DNA of 44,257 nt from Actinomycetes bacterium (GTDB taxonomy: Bacteria; Actinomycetota; Thermoleophilia; Gaiellales; Gaiellaceae): assembly GCA_025964395.1 (NCBI GenBank), contig JAOPYY010000034.1, positions 1 through 44,257 on the forward strand, written 5' to 3'. How positions within the stretch are numbered: the stretch's first letter is position 1; each line of letters opens with the position of its first letter. A model generated the notes under the pieces. The model ran no database searches. It saw only the letters and a program-made list of their open reading frames with translations, and was not told the origin of the DNA. Position numbers and translations under genes: made by a program. This document shows, piece after piece, positions 9,292 to 17,938 of the stretch.

Positions 9292-10245
9292 ATGAGCGAT
9301 CCGTACGACGTCTACCACCAAGTGCCCGTTGCCGGCGGGACGCTCCGCGTAGCGCGCGCAGGCTTGCCGCCCGAGGAGGCTGACGGAGTCGTGCTCGCGG
9401 TGCACGGGATCACGTCCTCGCTGATGGCCTGGCGGACCGTGGCACGCGATCTGACCGGGCGCCTGGATATCTGCCTGCTCGCACCCGACCTGCGTGGGCG
9501 GGGCCAGAGTGCTCGCCTGCCGGGCCCGTACGGATTCGCCGCTCACACGGCCGACCTCCTCGCAGTACTCGACCACGCGCGCGTCGAGCGGGCGGTGCTG
9601 GTGGGGCACTCGATGGGGGCCTATGCCGTCGCCCGCCTTGCGGCGGAGCACCCGGAGCGTGCCGCAGCAGTGGTGCTCGTCGACGGTGGCATGCCGTATG
9701 CCGACGCGCCCGAGGGCGATCCCGACGCCGTCGTCGAGGACGCCGCCGCGCCTCTGACCGAGCGCTTGCACAAGACGTTCGCGTCCGTTGACGCGTACGC
9801 GGACCACTGGGCCGCGCACCCGGCATTCAAGTACGCGTGGGACGACGACGTGGAGGCGTACGCACGCTACGACGTGGAGGGGGAGCCTGGTTTGATGCGC
9901 TCTGTCGTCTCCGAGCCCGGCGTGGTGATCGACCTGCGCGAGTTCCTGTTCGACGAGGCGACTCGGACGGCGCTCGACCGGGTACGCGCGCCGATCCACG
10001 TCGTCCGCGCCGCACGCGGGCTGTTGGACGAGCCGGAGAAGCCGTTGATCGCGGCTGACTTCCTGACCGACTTCGCAGCCAAGCGGCTCGACGCATCCGT
10101 CGAATGCGTCCCGAGGGCGAACCACTACACGGTCGTGCTCGGCACGGGCGACGGCCCGCTCGTCGTCGCGGGCGCGATCGAGCGAGCCCTGCGCCAAACC
10201 GGATCGGAGGTGAACTTCAGTGCTGCATCTGAGCGATCCGTTTGA
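9292..10245 (+). CDS. Alpha/beta hydrolase, first of a tandem pair
   Basis: The 317-residue alpha/beta-hydrolase fold enzyme has the oxyanion segment AVHGITSSLMAW, the nucleophile elbow VGHSMGAYA, and the C-terminal catalytic His in RANHYTVVLG. The cap region contains AHPAFKYAWDDDVEAYARY. These features fit an esterase, lactonase or C-C hydrolase; the substrate is not readable. The ATG at 9292 has AAAGGTGG upstream; an upstream in-frame GTG adds only a poor sequence. The next gene is a close paralog whose start lies 26 bases inside this one, so the pair arose by tandem duplication and is cotranscribed. The convergent PucR-type gene at 11207 may be the local regulator. Confidence 0.9.
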   Translation: MSDPYDVYHQVPVAGGTLRVARAGLPPEEADGVVLAVHGITSSLMAWRTVARDLTGRLDICLLAPDLRGRGQSARLPGPYGFAAHTADLLAVLDHARVERAVLVGHSMGAYAVARLAAEHPERAAAVVLVDGGMPYADAPEGDPDAVVEDAAAPLTERLHKTFASVDAYADHWAAHPAFKYAWDDDVEAYARYDVEGEPGLMRSVVSEPGVVIDLREFLFDEATRTALDRVRAPIHVVRAARGLLDEPEKPLIAADFLTDFAAKRLDASVECVPRANHYTVVLGTGDGPLVVAGAIERALRQTGSEVNFSAASERSV

Positions 10246-11179
10246 GGCGCGCTTCGACGTACCGGTCGCAGGCGGCCAACTCCACGTCGCGCTCGCGGGC
10301 GCATCGCCCGACGAGGCGGACGCCGTCGTGCTGGCCCTCCACGGCCTGACCTCGTCGCTGATGGTTTGGCGGACCGTCGCGCGTGAGCTCTCGCGTCGCA
10401 CGCGCGTCTGCCTGATCGCTCCCGATCTACGGGGTCGAGGGCGTAGCGCCGCGCTCGCTGCGCCGTTCGGCTTCGACGCGCACCTCGCCGACCTCCTCGA
10501 CGTACTCGACTACTTCTCGGTTCAGCGCGTGGTGGTCGTCGGCCATTCGATGGGCGCCTACCTCGCCGGTTACCTCGCGGCCTGGTATCCGGAGCGTGTG
10601 GCGGCCGTCGTGCTTGCCGACTCCGGGTTGCCGTTCCGGCGTGTGCCGAAGGGGGACCCCGCGGAGGTGGTCGAGTTCGCGTTCGGCGCGGCGATCGGGC
10701 GGCTGCGGATGAGGTTCGACTCCGTGGAGGAGTACGTCGCACACTGGCGCGCTCATCCTGCGTTCGCGGCCGTCTTTCAGCCGGGCTTTGTACGACCGTG
10801 GGATGACGACCTCGAGGCATATGCGCGCTACGAGACCACCGGTGAGCCGGGGGCGATCCGCTGCGTCGTCTCCGAGGAAGCCGTGTTCGCCGACAGCGAA
10901 GTGATGCTGCTCGACGAGAGCACGCGCACGGCACTCGACCGCGTGCATGCGCCGATCGTCCTCCTACGTGCTTCGCGCGGCGTGAACGGCTACGACCTCC
11001 CCTTGATCGCGCGCCACCAGCTCCTCCGGTTGGCCGCCATGCACCCGGATGCGTACGTCCAGGACGTGTGGGGCGCGAACCACTACACGCTCGTCCTCGG
11101 ACCGACTCTCGGGTCGCGACGCGTCGCGACGGCGCTGGCGCGCGCTTCGCGCCTGGCCGAGACGCCGGCGTGGGCCTGA
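10220..11179 (+). CDS. Alpha/beta hydrolase, second of a tandem pair
   Basis: This 319-residue paralog of the preceding gene shares the HGLTSSLMVWRTVARE segment, VGHSMGAYLAG nucleophile elbow, PWDDDLEAYARYETTGEPG cap motif and terminal ANHYTLVLGP with the catalytic His. Divergence is spread over the whole length, so the duplication is not recent, while the active-site and cap motifs are kept. That suggests two related substrates or a heteromeric pair. The GTG start lies inside the upstream gene, 7 bases after GGAGGTG, which gives strong support for the start. Likely cytoplasmic, as there is no signal peptide. Confidence 0.9.
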   Translation: MLHLSDPFEARFDVPVAGGQLHVALAGASPDEADAVVLALHGLTSSLMVWRTVARELSRRTRVCLIAPDLRGRGRSAALAAPFGFDAHLADLLDVLDYFSVQRVVVVGHSMGAYLAGYLAAWYPERVAAVVLADSGLPFRRVPKGDPAEVVEFAFGAAIGRLRMRFDSVEEYVAHWRAHPAFAAVFQPGFVRPWDDDLEAYARYETTGEPGAIRCVVSEEAVFADSEVMLLDESTRTALDRVHAPIVLLRASRGVNGYDLPLIARHQLLRLAAMHPDAYVQDVWGANHYTLVLGPTLGSRRVATALARASRLAETPAWA

Positions 11180-11206
11180 GCCCGATCTGCTGCACTCATT
11201 CCGCTG

Positions 11207-12475
11207 TCACGAGCCCGTGAGCGCGGCGTGCTTCAAGCTGAGGAGGAGGACCAGGAGGTCATTCGGGTCGTGAACGTCACGGCCCGTCAGCTGCTTGATG
11301 CGCCGGAGGCGGTAGGCGACAGTGTTCGGATGAGCGTGGAGAGCGGCGGCGCTCTTCGTGATGTTGAAGCCGGCATCGACGAAGGCTCGAAGCGTTCCGA
11401 CGAGCTTGGTCTGCCGTGCGAGGTCGTACTCGACGAGAGGGCGGAGCGTTTCGCTCAAGGCGCTCTCGATCGCAGGGCTCGAGCGCACGATGTGGTCGAT
11501 CAAAACCTCGTCGAACGTGAGCGCGTTCCCGCTGTCGCCGGTCGCCTCTGCTAGCCGCTCGGCCGCCCTCGCCTCCGCGTAACCGGCCGCGATCGCCCTG
11601 TCGCCCGGGTGCCAGCCGCTGATGCCGATGTCGATGCCTGGCGCGACCAGCGCCTCCGACAGCTCGGCGCACTCGTGCTTCACCAGTTCGACGCCCTCGC
11701 GGGTCTCGACCGGGTACGCCGCTACGACCTCGCTCTCCCGGACACCAACGAGCAGCGAGCCTTCGGCCGGCTGCAGGTGCGCGCGCGCACCTTCGACGAT
11801 CCTTCGGAGAGCCGCGTACCTCTCGGCGGAGAGATCGAGGCCGGCGGGCACCTGCGCGTGCGCATCGCGCATGACCACGACCACGTACGCGCCCGCGAGT
11901 CGGACGTGCTGCGACTGGGCGCGGCGCCGGACATGCTCGGGGTCGCCCCTGCCGGAAACGAGCGCCTCCAGGAGATCGCGTCGCAACAGCCCCAGATCGC
12001 TGAGAGGATTCTGCAGCTCGTCGAGGTACGCCTGAATGCCCGCCGTGGTCGCGGCGTCGATGTGGCGGAGGAGTCGCGCCGCCGCTTCGAGCGCCGCAGC
12101 ACTGTCCGCCGGGCTGTCGGCCCGGACGGCGTCGAGAACGGCGGCCCACGCCGTCTGGCCGAAGATGCGCCACCCACGGTCGAGCGCCTCCAGCGGAACC
12201 TCGTGCGCACGTCGTGCGGAGACCGCTCTGACCCGCTCGAACTCAGCTTCCGGGATCCCGTTCCCCGTCTCGAGGTCGTCGAGCAGTGAGTCGATGTTGG
12301 CCAACGTGAACGCGTAGACGTCCGTCTGCTGCTCATCGTCGACGAACCGGTAGTCGACGACCTCATCGCGGAGGCGGTCGACGAACTGTCTCGCGAGTTT
12401 CTCCCTACGCTCTCTGATCCGCGCGGCAACTTCCGCGAGCGCCGCGTTGGCCTCCGGCCGTTGCATCTGCTTCAT
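11207..12475 (-). CDS. PucR-family transcriptional regulator
   Basis: The 422-residue protein has a helical N-terminal sensor region (about 1-160), a middle GGDEF-like fold typical of PucR/CdaR proteins (about 170-300), and a C-terminal helix-turn-helix at about 360-415 (FVDAGFNITKSAAALHAHPNTVAYRLRRIKQLTG). Family members respond to metabolites such as purines, sugar acids or amino acids. It is convergent with the tandem hydrolases and divergent from the 3-hydroxybutyrate dehydrogenase gene at 12692. Divergent placement makes the dehydrogenase its most likely target (inference). Confidence 0.92.
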   Translation of the reverse strand: MKQMQRPEANAALAEVAARIRERREKLARQFVDRLRDEVVDYRFVDDEQQTDVYAFTLANIDSLLDDLETGNGIPEAEFERVRAVSARRAHEVPLEALDRGWRIFGQTAWAAVLDAVRADSPADSAAALEAAARLLRHIDAATTAGIQAYLDELQNPLSDLGLLRRDLLEALVSGRGDPEHVRRRAQSQHVRLAGAYVVVVMRDAHAQVPAGLDLSAERYAALRRIVEGARAHLQPAEGSLLVGVRESEVVAAYPVETREGVELVKHECAELSEALVAPGIDIGISGWHPGDRAIAAGYAEARAAERLAEATGDSGNALTFDEVLIDHIVRSSPAIESALSETLRPLVEYDLARQTKLVGTLRAFVDAGFNITKSAAALHAHPNTVAYRLRRIKQLTGRDVHDPNDLLVLLLSLKHAALTGS

Positions 12476-12691
12476 GCCGTGCTCGAGTCACCGTGCTCGA
12501 TGGGTTCGCGGGCGCGGATCGACATGCTCCGTATCGTCGTCTCTGCGCGAAGCGATCCGCGTCGGCCGGCTGGCGGATTCTGGCTACCGCGTGCGCTGGA
12601 GCCACTCGGCGCCGACCTACGCCCTGGACGGTACGCGAAGGCAGGCCGGACAGACGATGCCCCGCAGGCGATCGGCCACCAAGATTGGCAC

Positions 12692-13426
12692 GTGCGTGCA
12701 GCACTCGTCACGGGAGCGGCCGGCGGCATCGGCCGCGCCGTCACCGAGCGGCTCGCGGCGGAAGGCGTCGGCGTGTTGGCGGTCGACCTGGCGGCCGACC
12801 CGACGGTGCCGGGTGAGCCCTTCGCCGCAGACCTCACGACGCGGGAGGGCAATCGCGCCAGCGTGGAGGCGGCGATCGAGCGCTTCGGCCGGCTCGACGT
12901 GGTCGTTGCGAACGCGGGATTCCAGCACGTCGCGCCGGTCGCGGATTTCTCCGAGGACAGCTGGGACGCTTTGCTCGCGCTGATGTTGACGAGCCCGTTC
13001 CTGCTCGCCAAGTACGCGTGGCAGCAGCTCCGCGCGACCGGCGCCGGCCGGTTCGTCGCTGTCGCGTCGGCGCACGGGGTCGTGGCCTCGCCGTACAAAG
13101 CGGGCTACGTCGCTGCCAAACACGGGGTGGTCGGCCTCGTCAAGACACTCGCGCTCGAGGGCGCCGCTGACGGGATCACCGCGAACGCCGTCTGCCCCGG
13201 CTACGTCCGCACGCCCCTCGTCGAGCGGCAGATCGCGGCTCAGGCGCAGGCGAACGGGATCACGGAGGAGCGGGTGCTCGAGGAAGTCATCCTTGCACCG
13301 CACGCGATCAAGCGGCTGATCGAGCCGTCGGAGGTCGCCGACGTGATCGCCTTCCTCGCCGGCCCCGCCGGCGCCACCATCACCGGCGTGCCGGTGCTGA
13401 TGGACGCCGGCTGGACGGCGCACTAG
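12692..13426 (+). CDS. bdhA: 3-hydroxybutyrate dehydrogenase (SDR family)
   Basis: This 244-residue short-chain dehydrogenase has TGAAGGIG (cofactor loop), NAG (Asn-Ala-Gly), Ser in VASAHGVVASPYKAGYVAAKHG with the Tyr-x-x-x-Lys pair, and the long substrate-loop motif PGYVRTPLVERQIAAQAQANGI plus GWTAH at the end. The last segments are characteristic of D-3-hydroxybutyrate dehydrogenases, which interconvert 3-hydroxybutyrate and acetoacetate with NAD+. Several upstream in-frame starts exist, but the GTG at 12692 gives the family start VRAALVTGAAGG; no clear ribosome-binding site is seen, so it may be leaderless. It acts in polyhydroxybutyrate mobilisation, feeding the CoA-transferase at 24199-25526. 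Confidence 0.9.
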   Translation: MRAALVTGAAGGIGRAVTERLAAEGVGVLAVDLAADPTVPGEPFAADLTTREGNRASVEAAIERFGRLDVVVANAGFQHVAPVADFSEDSWDALLALMLTSPFLLAKYAWQQLRATGAGRFVAVASAHGVVASPYKAGYVAAKHGVVGLVKTLALEGAADGITANAVCPGYVRTPLVERQIAAQAQANGITEERVLEEVILAPHAIKRLIEPSEVADVIAFLAGPAGATITGVPVLMDAGWTAH

Positions 13427-13431
13427 CTCAT

Positions 13432-14070
13432 CTAGTTCGTGTGCTTGGAGCCCCGGATGATCTCGCAGAAGTTGGCGCGGACGAAGCCGGGGAGCTTCTC
13501 GGCCAGCACGTCGTCATTCATCGTCCCGAAGGTTGTCTCGGGCCTGTCCGCCATGCCGTCGGCGAACGCTTGGATGATCGACTCCTTGAAGTCCACCCGC
13601 GGGTAGGCGGCGAGGACGGCTTCGCGGTCTTTGGCGTCGATGTCGTCGTAGCCGAGCCCGAGCACGTCGAGCTCGACCCCCGCCGTGACGAGGGCAACCT
13701 CGGGCTCCTTGTACGGCGGAATGCCGGGAGTGGTGTGGAGCGCGATCGCGTCCCACACGACGCGCACGGCGTCGGGGGCGACGCCGTGCGCGTTGAGGAA
13801 CTCCCGTGCGGCGTTGGCGCCGTCGACCTCGAAGCGATCGTGTTCGCTGCGATGCCCTTCGACGAGACCGATGTCGTGGAACATCGCACCGATGAACAAC
13901 AGCTCCGGGTCGTAGCTCAGGCCAAGGCGGTTGCCCTGCAGGGCGCCGAAGGAGTAGACGCGGAGCGAGTGGTTGTAGAGCAGGTCGGACTCCACACTCC
14001 GGATCAACTCGGTCGCATCGCGCGCCAGGCTGCTGTCAGGGACCGCGACGGGTGAGTGAGCGACGGCCAC
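13432..14070 (-). CDS. HD-domain metal-dependent phosphohydrolase-like protein
   Basis: The 212-residue HD-superfamily protein has metal ligands His34 (LYNHSLRVYSFG), His65-Asp66 (AMFHDIGLV) and a later Asp/His set in the helical core. The NHSLRVYxFG opening resembles cyanamide hydratase-like HD proteins (which hydrate cyanamide to urea) rather than RelA or dGTPase types, but many homologs are uncharacterised. The GTG start lies 2 bases downstream of the catalase stop, with AAGGCGG as a possible ribosome-binding site inside the catalase gene, so the two are one transcription unit. Its stop is 5 bases from the convergent bdhA stop. Confidence 0.82.
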   Translation of the reverse strand: MAVAHSPVAVPDSSLARDATELIRSVESDLLYNHSLRVYSFGALQGNRLGLSYDPELLFIGAMFHDIGLVEGHRSEHDRFEVDGANAAREFLNAHGVAPDAVRVVWDAIALHTTPGIPPYKEPEVALVTAGVELDVLGLGYDDIDAKDREAVLAAYPRVDFKESIIQAFADGMADRPETTFGTMNDDVLAEKLPGFVRANFCEIIRGSKHTN

Positions 14071-14072
14071 GA

Positions 14073-15554
14073 TTACGCCGCCTTGCTCGCGGGGTTGCCG
14101 TACCCGAGCCCGGACGCGACGCGGCTGCCGAGCTCGGCGTCCACGTTCGTCCAGTAGGTGATGACCCGCGCCTGAATCTCGGGCGAGACGCCGGCGCTTG
14201 CGTGCGCGACGATGTTCGACGCGAGATGCTCGCGGTCCGTCGGGGTCATGACATTGCGGACGAGGGCCCCCGCCTGACCGAAGTCGTCATCCTCGGCATG
14301 CAGCTCGTAGGCATAGCGGCCGATCTCCGCCGCCTCCACCCACCACATCGGGATCTCCTTGCTCGCGTCGGCCTGCGGCCCGCCGTAAGAGTTTGGCGCG
14401 TAGACCGGGGTGGCGCCTGCGTGGCGAAACGCCATCGGGCCGTCCTTCGTGTACGTGTGCACCGGCGACTTGGCGGAGTTGATCGGCAGCTGCTCGTAGT
14501 TCGCGCCGATGCGGTGCAGGTGCGTGTCGTGATACGAGAAGACACGCCCCATCAGCATCTTGTCGGGGCTCAGTCCGATCCCCGGCACGAGGTTGCCCGG
14601 GGAGAAGGCTGCCTGCTCGACCTCGGCGAAGTGGTTCTCCGGGTTGGCGTTCAGGACCATGCGCCCGATCGTGATCGGCGGATAGTCCGCGTGCGGCCAA
14701 ACCTTCGTCAGGTCGAACGGGTTGAAGCGATAGTCCGCCGCTTCCTCGAACGGCATGATCTGCATCTCCAGGCGCCACTCCGCCGCATCGCCGCGGGCGA
14801 TCGCGTCCCACAGGTCACGCCGGTGGAAGTCCGGGTCCGCAACGACCATCGCGGCGGCCTCGGCGTCGGTGAAGTTCTCGACCCCCTGGACGGTCTTGAA
14901 GTGGTACTTGACCCAGAAGCGCTCGCCCTTCGCGTTCATCCACGAATAGGTGTGGCTCGAGTAGCCGTTCATGTTGCGCAAGGTGCGCGGCGTCCCGCGG
15001 TCGGAGAAGAGCGTCGTGACCTGGTGGGCGCTCTCGGGCTTCAGCGTCCAGAAGTCCCACTGCATGTCGTTCGAGCGGATGCCGGTATCCGGCATGCGCT
15101 TCTGCGAGTGGATGAAGTCCAGGAACTTCGACGCGTCGCGGATGAAGAACACCGGTGTGTTGTTGCCGACGAGGTCGTAGTTGCCCTCCTCGGTGTAGAA
15201 CTTCAGCGCGAAGCCGCGCGGGTCGCGAACGGTGTCCGCGCTTCCCAGCTCGCCGGCGACGGTCGAGAAACGCGCGAACATCGGCGTCTTCTTCCCGACC
15301 TCCGAGAGGAAGCTCGCAGACGTCCACTGCGTGACGTCTTCCGTCACCTCGAAGAACCCGTGCGCGCCGGTGCCCTTCGCGTGGACGACGCGCTCCGGGA
15401 CGCGTTCGCGGTTGAAGTGCTGCATCTTCTGGACGACGTAGGTGTCCTGCAGCAGCGTCGGGCCGTTGGGCCCGACGGTGAGCGAATTGTCGTCGCTCGT
15501 GGCCGGGATCCCGCCGTTCGTGGTCGTCGTGGGCGGGTTCTTCGCGTCGCTCAT
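14073..15554 (-). CDS. katA: Monofunctional haem catalase
   Basis: This is a 493-residue clade-3 type catalase. The catalytic distal His58 is in RVVHAKGTGAHG, Asn131/132 in DLVGNNTPVFF, and the proximal haem-ligand Tyr341 in RVFSYHDTHLHRIG; FARFSTVAGE and the FNPFDLTKVWPH segment are also present. It converts hydrogen peroxide to water and oxygen in the cytoplasm. The ATG has GAGGAGG upstream. It is followed immediately by the HD-domain gene. The divergent 230-base gap to the coiled-coil gene at 15787 should hold its promoter, but I could not identify a redox-regulator site with confidence. Confidence 0.97.
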   Translation of the reverse strand: MSDAKNPPTTTTNGGIPATSDDNSLTVGPNGPTLLQDTYVVQKMQHFNRERVPERVVHAKGTGAHGFFEVTEDVTQWTSASFLSEVGKKTPMFARFSTVAGELGSADTVRDPRGFALKFYTEEGNYDLVGNNTPVFFIRDASKFLDFIHSQKRMPDTGIRSNDMQWDFWTLKPESAHQVTTLFSDRGTPRTLRNMNGYSSHTYSWMNAKGERFWVKYHFKTVQGVENFTDAEAAAMVVADPDFHRRDLWDAIARGDAAEWRLEMQIMPFEEAADYRFNPFDLTKVWPHADYPPITIGRMVLNANPENHFAEVEQAAFSPGNLVPGIGLSPDKMLMGRVFSYHDTHLHRIGANYEQLPINSAKSPVHTYTKDGPMAFRHAGATPVYAPNSYGGPQADASKEIPMWWVEAAEIGRYAYELHAEDDDFGQAGALVRNVMTPTDREHLASNIVAHASAGVSPEIQARVITYWTNVDAELGSRVASGLGYGNPASKAA

Positions 15555-15786
15555 TCAGGTGCCTCCTCATTCGGTTCGTGTCTACGACAGATCGTCCCCG
15601 TGGGAGCCCCTCACGGCGTCGGCTGCCAGTCGGCTTTTTGCGCTGCCGCGTCAGGCGAATCGGCCCTGCGCTGTGAAGCGGACGCCGTACGTCGTGCGTG
15701 GTAGACCCACACCGTCGTTTGGTGCAGGCGAAGAGCCGACTCTGGGCGGACGACAAGCTCGGCTCCGGGGATCAGGATTGTCGGCG

Positions 15787-16203
15787 ATGACCTCACTCCC
15801 GCCGAGTGCAGATCAACCGAGTGCAGATGAACGGCCTGAGCTGAACGGCGACAGGCCTGGCCCCGGCCCCGATCTCCGCCGCTTCCTGGAGGAAGCCGAA
15901 TCCAGCTTCGCCCAAGCGCTCGAGAAGATGGTGGCCGGTCCGATGTTCGGCCTGCTGCTCGCGCAGACCACCGAGAACATGGTCGCGCTGAGCAAGATCG
16001 CGCGCGAGTCGGCCGATCTCGCAGTGTCCAACCTGCGAATCGCAGGCCGCCGCGACGTTATTCGCCTCGAGCGCCAGCTCGGGCGGACCGAGGACAAGCT
16101 CGAGACGCTGCTGCAGGAGATCGAAGGGGTGCGCAGCGAGCTGGCGAACGGTCATCGCGTCGCCGATCGCGCGCCGAGTCTCGCTCCGGCGAGCGACGAC
16201 TGA
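15787..16203 (+). CDS. Phasin-like coiled-coil protein (possible PHA granule or PhaE-like)
   Basis: The 138-residue protein has a disordered Pro/Asp-rich N-terminus (1-28), an amphipathic helical core with AQALEKMVAGPMFGLLLAQTTENM, and a C-terminal heptad-patterned coiled coil (RLERQLGRTEDKLETLLQEI). Helical core plus coiled coil is the architecture of phasins and of the PhaE subunit of class III PHA synthases, and phaC lies 1.7 kb downstream. Sequence alone does not prove this role; a generic coiled-coil scaffold is the alternative. The ATG at 15787 is the only plausible start, with a weak GGAT upstream. Confidence 0.6.
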   Translation: MTSLPPSADQPSADERPELNGDRPGPGPDLRRFLEEAESSFAQALEKMVAGPMFGLLLAQTTENMVALSKIARESADLAVSNLRIAGRRDVIRLERQLGRTEDKLETLLQEIEGVRSELANGHRVADRAPSLAPASDD

Positions 16204-16328
16204 CGTCGTAGGAGTCGACGGTGGTCAGATCTCGGCGCGCGGGCCGAGCTCGCGCCGAACGGGTCGAAATCGCGGGTTTCCTGCTAGCTACCTTGCGCGC
16301 GGGCGTCTGGAATTGCGAGGCTGTCTAA

Positions 16329-16712
16329 GTGACGCTCCGCTGCTTGATCGTGGACGACAGCCAGCTCTATCTCGATGCAGCCCGGGCGCTGCTCGAGCGA
16401 GAAGGAATCGACGTCGCCGGCGTTGCCTCCCGATCAGCCGAGGCGCTGTTGCAAGCGGAGGCGCTGCGGCCGGACGTGATCCTGGTGGACATCGTGCTCG
16501 GAGAGGAGAGCGGTCTCGACCTCGTCCGGCGCCTGTCCGAGGACAGACGAGCCGCCGGCGCAGCGCTGATCCTGATCTCGACGCACACCGAAGCCGACTT
16601 CTCGGCGCTGATCGAGGAGAGTCCCGCGGCGGCTTTCATCCCGAAGCCGGAGCTCTCGGCCGAAGCGATTCGCCGTGCCCTCAACGGCGGCGCCGCCGGC
16701 GATCGCGTCTAG
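16329..16712 (+). CDS. Stand-alone response-regulator receiver domain
   Basis: This 127-residue CheY-like domain has the acidic pair in LIVDDSQLYLD, phospho-acceptor Asp in ILVDIVLGEESG, switch Ser in LISTHTE and conserved Lys in IPKPEL. There is no output domain, so it acts by protein contact or as a phosphorelay intermediate. The GTG start has GAGG 8 bases upstream. No histidine kinase is adjacent; the closest is at 40204. It lies between the phasin-like gene and a small conserved gene on the other strand. Confidence 0.9.
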   Translation: MTLRCLIVDDSQLYLDAARALLEREGIDVAGVASRSAEALLQAEALRPDVILVDIVLGEESGLDLVRRLSEDRRAAGAALILISTHTEADFSALIEESPAAAFIPKPELSAEAIRRALNGGAAGDRV

Positions 16713-16732
16713 TCGGCCGCGCCGCACCGACA

Positions 16733-16942
16733 TCAGCGGACGATGTCGAGCGCCAGGTGCGGCGAGCAGCCGCGCTTGACCAGGTCGGCGATCTCATGCC
16801 AGTCGACGAGCCCGGCGCAGACGTCGGCGAGCGCCCACGAGAAGCCAAGCCGCTGCAGTTGTTCAGTCCGCCATGCGTTGACGGCCTGCTCTTCCTCGCT
16901 GCTCTCGACAAACTCGCCTGCGAAAATCTCAATTTGCTCCAT
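16733..16942 (-). CDS. Small conserved acidic protein, 69 residues
   Basis: The protein starts at ATG 16942 behind GGAGGG and contains FVESSEEEQAVNAW, GFSWALADVCAGLVDWHEIA and DLVKRGCSPHLALDIVR. The pattern is all-helical with an invariant-looking DWHEIADLV segment. It is soluble with no signal peptide. Good codon bias and ribosome-binding site make it a real gene; similar tiny proteins are common in actinobacterial genomes, with no known function that I can name. It is convergent with the receiver-domain gene. Confidence 0.75.
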   Translation of the reverse strand: MEQIEIFAGEFVESSEEEQAVNAWRTEQLQRLGFSWALADVCAGLVDWHEIADLVKRGCSPHLALDIVR

Positions 16943-17100
16943 CGCTTCGTCCCTCCGAATTCACGTTGCGCGGTCGCTTGTAACCATCGCTCCGCGGGGT
17001 GGCGCCGTCATCAAGGGCAGCCGCGATTCATGGGCGGGGGTAGCGGTACTCCTGCACGCCCGGTTAGCCGGAACGCACACCGGCCGGCCGCGACGCGTGC

Positions 17101-17784
17101 TCAGCGAGCGTCGAGATACGTGATCACTGCGCGCACCCGGCGGTTGTCGTCGGACGTCTCCTGCAGGCGGAGCTTGCCGAGGATGCTGTGCACATGCTTC
17201 TCGACCGTCGCTTCGGTGACCCAGAGCTGACGGGCGATACCGACGTTGGAGCGGCCCTCGGCCATCAAGGAGAGCACCTCGCGCTCGCGCCCGGTCAGCA
17301 CCTCGAGCGGATCGTCGATTGCCCGCGGGGAGACCAATTCCCGCACGAGCGCGGGGTCCACGACCGAGCCGCCTTTGAGGATCCGCTCGAGCGTGTCGAT
17401 GAACTCGACGATGTCGGTGACGCGGCTCTTGAGCAAATAGCCGACAGGGCTCCCACTGGCAAGCAAGTCCCTGGCGTGCTCGACCTCGACGTGAGCGGAG
17501 AACACTAGGATCGCGGTCTCCGGAGCCTCGGCCCGGATCGCACGCGCCGCATCCAGACCCTCGGTCGTGTGACTCGGCGGCATCCGGATGTCTACGACCA
17601 CGAGGTCGGGCCGGTGCTCCCGCACAAGCGCGACGAGCTCCGACCCGTCGCCGGATTGGCCGACGACGTCGAATCCGGAGCGCTCGAGGAGGCTCGCGAG
17701 ACCCTCGCGCAGGACGACATCGTCGTCCGCTACAACAACCCGTCCGCGTCTCTCCGAGGGCGGACCCTCTGGTTCTGCCGACAC
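17101..17784 (-). CDS. NarL/FixJ-type response regulator
   Basis: The roughly 227-residue two-domain regulator has a receiver domain at about 15-135 (VVADDDVVLREG, Asp in LVVVDIRMPP, Ser in LVFSAH, Lys in YLLKSRV) and a LuxR-type helix-turn-helix at about 160-222 (LTGREREVLSLMAEGRSN, then VEKHVHSILGKL). Phosphorylation should trigger dimerisation and DNA binding. The start is either GTG 17784, with AAGGTG 6 bases upstream, or GTG 17793; I prefer the former. It is an orphan, divergent from phaC with a shared 154-base intergenic region, so PHA synthesis is a plausible target. Confidence 0.92.
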   Translation of the reverse strand: MSAEPEGPPSERRGRVVVADDDVVLREGLASLLERSGFDVVGQSGDGSELVALVREHRPDLVVVDIRMPPSHTTEGLDAARAIRAEAPETAILVFSAHVEVEHARDLLASGSPVGYLLKSRVTDIVEFIDTLERILKGGSVVDPALVRELVSPRAIDDPLEVLTGREREVLSLMAEGRSNVGIARQLWVTEATVEKHVHSILGKLRLQETSDDNRRVRAVITYLDAR

Positions 17785-17938
17785 CCCATTCACCTTATGC
17801 CCGCCCGCTGAGCGCGGCAAGGCTAGCTCTACGCCGGGTGCGGTAGGCGCCGGAACCCGGTCGTAGCGCCTCGCGGTACGCGAAGATTGGCCCCGCGCCC
17901 GACGACGGGAGCATCCCGAACGGCCACGCTTGTCGCAC

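Noticed and set aside
14052-15704. 550-codon plus-strand frame
   Set aside because: Antisense of the catalase gene, whose catalytic residues are all on the minus strand.
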